64,000 bases of DNA, taken from NCBI RefSeq assembly GCF_900176535.1, contig NZ_FWXT01000006.1:1-64000 (forward strand), given 5' to 3'. Of this stretch, positions 59,436-64,000 are shown piece by piece (positions within the stretch are counted from its first letter, which is position 1; each line of letters opens with the position of its first letter). The DNA is from Pedobacter africanus (GTDB lineage: Bacteria > Bacteroidota > Bacteroidia > Sphingobacteriales > Sphingobacteriaceae). The translations under genes and the position numbers were made by a program. The notes below the pieces were generated by a model that worked only from the letters and a program-made list of their open reading frames with translations, ran no database searches and had not been told where the DNA came from.

Positions 59436-62246
59436 ATGATAAAAAAAAATACACAACTCAGCATTGCAGCTGCAGGTCTCCTGCTGTTCTCCTGTTATCA
59501 GGCCCAGGCGCAGGAAAAGAAGGCCGATAGCCTGGACAAGCCCGTGCCATTATTGTACGGCAGTCAGCACAAGAAATACATTACGGGCGCAGTTTCCGAA
59601 TTAAAAGGTGCCGATGTAAGCAACGTGCCAGGTACCAACAGGTTAAATTCATTTTCCGGACGCACAACTGGTTTTTTTGTAAGCCAGCTTGATGGCTTGC
59701 CGGGCACCGAAGAAAATGCCTACCAGATCAGGGGCTTTCACTCTTTTAACGGGACCGGCAGGCCCTTGATACTGATCAATGGCAGGATGGATGATGTGAG
59801 CATGCTTGAGCCAAATGATATTGAAAGTGTAACTGTTTTAAAGGATGCGGCGGCGGCGGTTTTATCGGGATTGAATTCTTCCAATGGTGTGCTGCTCATC
59901 ACCACCAGGCGCGGGCAGCCCGGAAAGATCAGGGTAAGCTACAATGTAGAATCTTCTTTTCAGCAGCCTACACGGGCGCCCAAATTTCTGGATGCCTACA
60001 ATTACGCAGTGCTGTACAATGAGGCCCAGCTGAACGATAATCCGGCGGCTACACCAAAATACAACGCTGCTGCATTGGAGGGCTTCCGCAGTGGTAGCGA
60101 TCCTTTTCTGTATCCGGACGTAGACTGGACCGGAACGCTGCTGAAAAAATTCTCGCTGCAAACCAGGAACAACCTGAACATTACGGGGGGAACGGAGCAG
60201 GCCAAATACTACTTTTCGGCCAGCTATTTAAATGACAATGGCATTTTTAATACGGATAAAAATATCAATACCTATAACACCAACTCCAACCTGAACGTAT
60301 TGAATGTAAGGGCAAACATAGATCTGGACATCACAAAAAACCTGAGCCTGTTTACAGATGTGAGGTCAAAAAGGGAAAAAAGAAATGCGCCGGGCGCCTA
60401 TAGCGAAAGTTATGATGAAACGATTTTTGGTGCTTTATACAGCACCCCTGCCAACGCCTATCCCTTAAAAAATGCGGATGGATCGCTGGGGGGTAACCTG
60501 ACGTATACCAATAACCCTTATGGTATGCTCAATTACAGTGGCTATTCCAATTACATCATTACGTCTTTGTCTACTTTCTCTGAACTGACTTACGATTTCA
60601 ACAGTTTGCTGAAAGGCTTAAAGTTGAGGGCCAACCTGGGTTTTACCAGCTATGCCGAACTTCAGTTTAGCCGGAGTAAAACCTTTGCGGTATACTCCTT
60701 AAATGCCGGGAGCAGTCCGGCTACCTACACCAGGCTTGGAACGGATGGAACACAGGGAACGGGGTCTGGAGGCTATACGGCCAGGCAGCGGATTTTTGAC
60801 CATTCGGCTGCGCTCGACTATGATGCTGTTTTTGGCGGGCACAGTATTGCTGCAATGCTGATGTATGAAAGGCAGCAGCTGGACAATGGAAATTCGACAG
60901 AGCTGACCAGAAATTTCCAGGGGCCTAAAGGCAGGATTTCCTATCGCTTTAAAAATAGGTACCTGCTGGAACTGGTGGCCGCGCTGCAGGGAAGTGAACA
61001 ATACCCTAAGGGCAACCGCTATGGATTTTTTCCTGCGGTATCGGCCGGGTGGATCCTTTCAGATGAGGCTTTCATGAAGGACAGCTTCATCAGCTTTTTA
61101 AAGATCAGGGGTTCCTACGGCCGGACAGGTTCACTGGCAAACGGTGTATATTTCGACTACCTCAATGCCTATGCTCAGGGTGCAGCCGGAGTTGGGGGTG
61201 CAGCCTTTGGTACCGTGCCTGCCAATACACAGGGCGTATACCAGAGCCAAATCGGCAATCCGTTCATTACCTGGGAAAAAAGCCTCAAATCAAATGCCGG
61301 GCTGGATTTTAGCCTGTTTAACGGCAGGCTTAATGCTTCAGTCGATTATTTCAATGAGAAAACAGATGACATCCTGGTCTCTAACGCCATCAGTGCGATG
61401 TATGGGGCGCCAATTGTTGCCCCTATAGGTACTTTTAGTAACAAAGGGTTTGAAATCGGGGCCGGGTGGGCAGATAAAGCGGGTGAACTTCAATATTCCA
61501 TAACCGCCACCTATTCATCCGCAAAAAATAAGGTCACAGAAAAAGCGGAGCAGTTCAGGAATTATTCCTGGATGTACGAGACCGGCAACCCGAGAGGGAC
61601 AAGGATGGGCTATGTTTTTGATCGTTTTTTTACAGAAAATGACAACTTCACCACTTTGCCCAACCAATCGTCTTTAGGTACACAACGCCCCGGAGATTTG
61701 AAGTACAAAGACTTAAACGGCGATAATGTGATAGACAACAATGACATCACAGCCATAGGCTATGCCAAAATTCCTGAAGTGGTTTATGGGGCCAATCTGG
61801 GTTTGAAATATAAATGGCTGGACCTGAATGTTTTTTTTCAGGGGACGGCCAGGGGTACCACTTATAATTCTGGTGCGACCTATAACGAGTTTACCAATAG
61901 TGGGAGGGGCAATGTATTGGAGCACCACCTGCAGCGCTGGACTCCTGGTTCAGGGCAATCGGCCGCTTATCCGCGCCTGACCTTAAGCAATACCAACAAC
62001 TTTGTACAGAACTCTTACTGGTTGAGGGACAATTCTTTTTTAAGGCTCAAGTATGTTGAACTGGGCTATATGCTGCCTGCAGGGCTGGTGAATAAGATAG
62101 GCATATCAACCGCACGCCTCTTTGTAAATGGCAACAATGTGTTTTTGTGGGATAAGGTAAAGCAGAAGGATCCGGAGGCCCAGGATAATGGCCTAAGTTA
62201 TCCGCTTCAGCGCTCTTTTAGTGTAGGGCTTAATGTTAAATTTTAA
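59436..62246 (+). CDS. SusC-like TonB-dependent receptor lacking STN and carboxypeptidase-like domains
   Basis: 936 aa. Signal peptide (ends CYQAQAQ), then directly KYITGAVSELKGADVSNVPGTNRLNSFSGRTTGF and plug (YQIRGFHSFNGTGRPLILINGRMDDVSMLEPNDIESVTVLKDAAAAVLSGLNSSNGVLLITTRRG), full barrel ending YPLQRSFSVGLNVKF. The usual ~90-residue N-terminal carboxypeptidase-regulatory-like domain is missing, and no clear TonB box is visible. It overlaps the SusD start region, so the two form a pair that imports a glycan or other large nutrient. Confidence 0.9.
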   Translation: MIKKNTQLSIAAAGLLLFSCYQAQAQEKKADSLDKPVPLLYGSQHKKYITGAVSELKGADVSNVPGTNRLNSFSGRTTGFFVSQLDGLPGTEENAYQIRGFHSFNGTGRPLILINGRMDDVSMLEPNDIESVTVLKDAAAAVLSGLNSSNGVLLITTRRGQPGKIRVSYNVESSFQQPTRAPKFLDAYNYAVLYNEAQLNDNPAATPKYNAAALEGFRSGSDPFLYPDVDWTGTLLKKFSLQTRNNLNITGGTEQAKYYFSASYLNDNGIFNTDKNINTYNTNSNLNVLNVRANIDLDITKNLSLFTDVRSKREKRNAPGAYSESYDETIFGALYSTPANAYPLKNADGSLGGNLTYTNNPYGMLNYSGYSNYIITSLSTFSELTYDFNSLLKGLKLRANLGFTSYAELQFSRSKTFAVYSLNAGSSPATYTRLGTDGTQGTGSGGYTARQRIFDHSAALDYDAVFGGHSIAAMLMYERQQLDNGNSTELTRNFQGPKGRISYRFKNRYLLELVAALQGSEQYPKGNRYGFFPAVSAGWILSDEAFMKDSFISFLKIRGSYGRTGSLANGVYFDYLNAYAQGAAGVGGAAFGTVPANTQGVYQSQIGNPFITWEKSLKSNAGLDFSLFNGRLNASVDYFNEKTDDILVSNAISAMYGAPIVAPIGTFSNKGFEIGAGWADKAGELQYSITATYSSAKNKVTEKAEQFRNYSWMYETGNPRGTRMGYVFDRFFTENDNFTTLPNQSSLGTQRPGDLKYKDLNGDNVIDNNDITAIGYAKIPEVVYGANLGLKYKWLDLNVFFQGTARGTTYNSGATYNEFTNSGRGNVLEHHLQRWTPGSGQSAAYPRLTLSNTNNFVQNSYWLRDNSFLRLKYVELGYMLPAGLVNKIGISTARLFVNGNNVFLWDKVKQKDPEAQDNGLSYPLQRSFSVGLNVKF

Positions 62247-62257
62247 TGGCGACGGAG

Positions 62258-64000
62258 ATGAAAAAGACAATATTTTATAGGATATGCCTTGCAATGGTAC
62301 TGACGGTTCAATCCTGTTCTGAAGAGAACATCAATGCCGTACCGGCTAATTTTCCGCAGGCAAGTTCAATTTATGGCAATAAGGTAACGGTATTACAGTT
62401 TATCAATAACCTGTATACTTTTGTGCCCCGGGGCTATAACCGTATGGATGTAAGCCCTGGCAGTAACGACGAGATCAGCGGTGCTGCCGGCGCTACACCT
62501 GGTGTGCCTACTGCAGGTGCACTTACAGCGATGGTGGCATCTGCCACTGATGAAGCGGTACATGCCACGCGCAATTCGGCGGCCGAGCGCTGGGGCGCGG
62601 GGCAATGGAATTCTTCGGCTGCAAATTTATGGGATAGTCCGTACCGGACCATGTACGCCGGCATTAGGCGTACCTTTAATTATACAGAAGATATAGGGCC
62701 TAACCTGATTGTTGGAGATGGTGCCAATGAGCTGAAGGCTGCTGAGCGCGATCAGTATCACGGGCAGGTTATATTTTTAAGGGCACTGTTCAATTTTGAA
62801 CTATTGAAGCGTTTTGGGGGATACCCCATAGTGAAGAAACAGCTGAGTGCCGGCGATGACATGAACATCCCTAAGAGTTCGTATGCAGACTGTGTAAAGT
62901 ATATAACTGAGCTCTGTGACGAAGCTGCACCTTTACTGCCCCTGGTATATCCGACTTCAACGTCGGACTTTGGCCGGGCAACACGTGGCGCTGCACTGGC
63001 CCTGAAAGCACGTTTACTGCTGTATGCCGCCAGTCCGCTAAACAACACTGCCGGCGATGTAACGAAATGGGAAGCCGCGGCCCAGGCTGCAGCTGCAGTA
63101 ATTAACCTTAAAAATGGAGCGGCCAATGTGTACAGCTTATATCCGGCAGGCACGTCTGGCGCTGGTTACGAAGCTTTTTTTACCACAATTGCAGGGAACA
63201 ACGAAATCATTTTCTCGAAAATGGAACCGGCAAACAGCAATATTGAACGTTTGAACGGACTGCCCAGCATAAGCGGCGGGCTGGGAGGTACCTCCCCCAC
63301 ACTGGACCTGGTGAATGATTATGAAATGATTACCGGGCTGCCGTTTGACTGGAACAATCCTACGCATGCGGCAAACCCTTTTGCCAACAGAGACCCGCGT
63401 TTTGGCAAAAGTATTCTTTTTAATGGTGCTACCTGGATGAACAGCGGCACATCGGCCCTGGTAGAGACATTTGAAGGCGGGAAAGATAAGGTGGGCAGCA
63501 ACCCAACCCGTACCGGTTTTTACCTGCGGAAATTCCTGAATGTAAATGCACGCTGGGTTGCACCTACAGGCAATACGAATCATTGTTTTCCTTTGTTCCG
63601 GTATGCTGAGGTGTTGCTGAATTATGCAGAGGCCATGAATGAAGCTTATGGTCCGGACAATGCAGCTACGTATGGGCTAACGGCAAGGCAGGCCATTGCG
63701 CTGATCCGCACCCGTGCAGGTTTAACGGGTAACCTTACGGTACCGCTGGCCACTACACAGGCCCTAATGCGGACAGCCATCCGCCACGAAAGGCGTATTG
63801 AGCTGGCTTTTGAAGAACACCGCCATATGGACCTGAGAAGGTGGAAAATAGCAGAGTCGGTGCTCAATCAGCCCGTATCGGGCCTGAAGATCCTGAAAAC
63901 GGGCGCTACTACATACAGCTATACGCCGGAGGTGGTAGAACCGAGGGTGTTTACGGCCAAAATGTATTATTATCCCTTCCCTCAGGAGGAACTTAGCAGG
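62258..64000 (+). CDS. SusD/RagB lipoprotein, 3' end beyond the window
   Basis: The frame is open from ATG 62258 (MKKTIFYRICLAMVLTVQSCSEE, lipobox VQSC) to the window end, 581 codons; an ATG at 62246 overlapping the SusC stop is an alternative start. SusD features: RNSAAERWGAGQWNSSAANLWDSPYRTMYAGIRR, AERDQYHGQVIFLRALFNFELLKRFGGYPIV, ATRGAALALKARLLLYAASPLNN and, near the end, RHERRIELAFEEHRHMDLRRWKIAE. The last residues (YYYPFPQEEL) are close to the usual C-terminus. It binds the nutrient at the cell surface with the SusC upstream. Confidence 0.92.
   Translation, partial: MKKTIFYRICLAMVLTVQSCSEENINAVPANFPQASSIYGNKVTVLQFINNLYTFVPRGYNRMDVSPGSNDEISGAAGATPGVPTAGALTAMVASATDEAVHATRNSAAERWGAGQWNSSAANLWDSPYRTMYAGIRRTFNYTEDIGPNLIVGDGANELKAAERDQYHGQVIFLRALFNFELLKRFGGYPIVKKQLSAGDDMNIPKSSYADCVKYITELCDEAAPLLPLVYPTSTSDFGRATRGAALALKARLLLYAASPLNNTAGDVTKWEAAAQAAAAVINLKNGAANVYSLYPAGTSGAGYEAFFTTIAGNNEIIFSKMEPANSNIERLNGLPSISGGLGGTSPTLDLVNDYEMITGLPFDWNNPTHAANPFANRDPRFGKSILFNGATWMNSGTSALVETFEGGKDKVGSNPTRTGFYLRKFLNVNARWVAPTGNTNHCFPLFRYAEVLLNYAEAMNEAYGPDNAATYGLTARQAIALIRTRAGLTGNLTVPLATTQALMRTAIRHERRIELAFEEHRHMDLRRWKIAESVLNQPVSGLKILKTGATTYSYTPEVVEPRVFTAKMYYYPFPQEELSR

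Overview
The window is chromosomal DNA from a member of the Bacteroidota, most likely a Pedobacter-like Sphingobacteriaceae. This rests on the type IX secretion (T9SS) sorting domain and PorP/SprF partner, SusC/SusD and FecR/ECF-sigma modules, DUF6266 and RHS/DUF6443-type proteins, and promoters of the TTG-N18-20-TAnnTTTG type. The genus is an inference; no rRNA or tRNA gene was seen.

Layout. 1-7136: a T9SS surface module (giant repeat adhesin cut by the window edge, PorP/SprF, OmpA/PD40 protein). 7155-11924: housekeeping genes (serine hydrolase, ROK kinase, esterase, Tat-exported TIM-barrel protein, LytTR regulator). 12145-14664: small accessory genes (HTH protein, Rpn-tail-like protein, lysozyme/amidase-like protein, membrane protein, DUF6266). 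14900-18916: iron-siderophore uptake (TonB receptor, PepSY membrane protein, small membrane protein). 18896-20872: a graveyard of fragments (beta-propeller tail, DUF6266 tail, DUF1016 core) around a DUF4136 lipoprotein.

20900-38410 is the unusual part. It is AT-richer than its flanks and is an array of secreted fibre proteins: six genes or pseudogenes with GNVGIGTT-type repeats and one shared C-terminal chaperone-like domain. Two small HTH regulators, a Fic enzyme, a secreted histidine phosphatase, an SpvB-like/RHS toxin pair and a candidate immunity gene are mixed in. Transcription units in the array start from a repeated ~190-bp element. It runs from a TACGAC box, usually through a terminator hairpin, past an A/T core and a perfect palindrome (AAGGGCAA-N5-TTGCCCTT), to a TAnTATTG -7 box. 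A fifth copy of the same element drives the next operon, 38454-49592, which is a complete type II secretion / type IV pilus-like machine (three pseudopilins, prepilin peptidase, ATPase, secretin, PilM/N-, PilO- and PilP-like proteins, GspF and three unusual accessory proteins). The shared operator is the main finding: it ties the fibres, the RHS toxin and the secretion machine into one probable regulon, with the small HTH proteins as candidate regulators.

49896-64000 returns to ordinary Bacteroidota content: EttA (ABC-F), then FecR anti-sigma, a signalling SusC with STN domain, an ECF sigma factor, two paralogous lipoproteins of unknown function, and a second SusC with a SusD that runs off the window. 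The gene order FecR-SusC-sigma is unusual.
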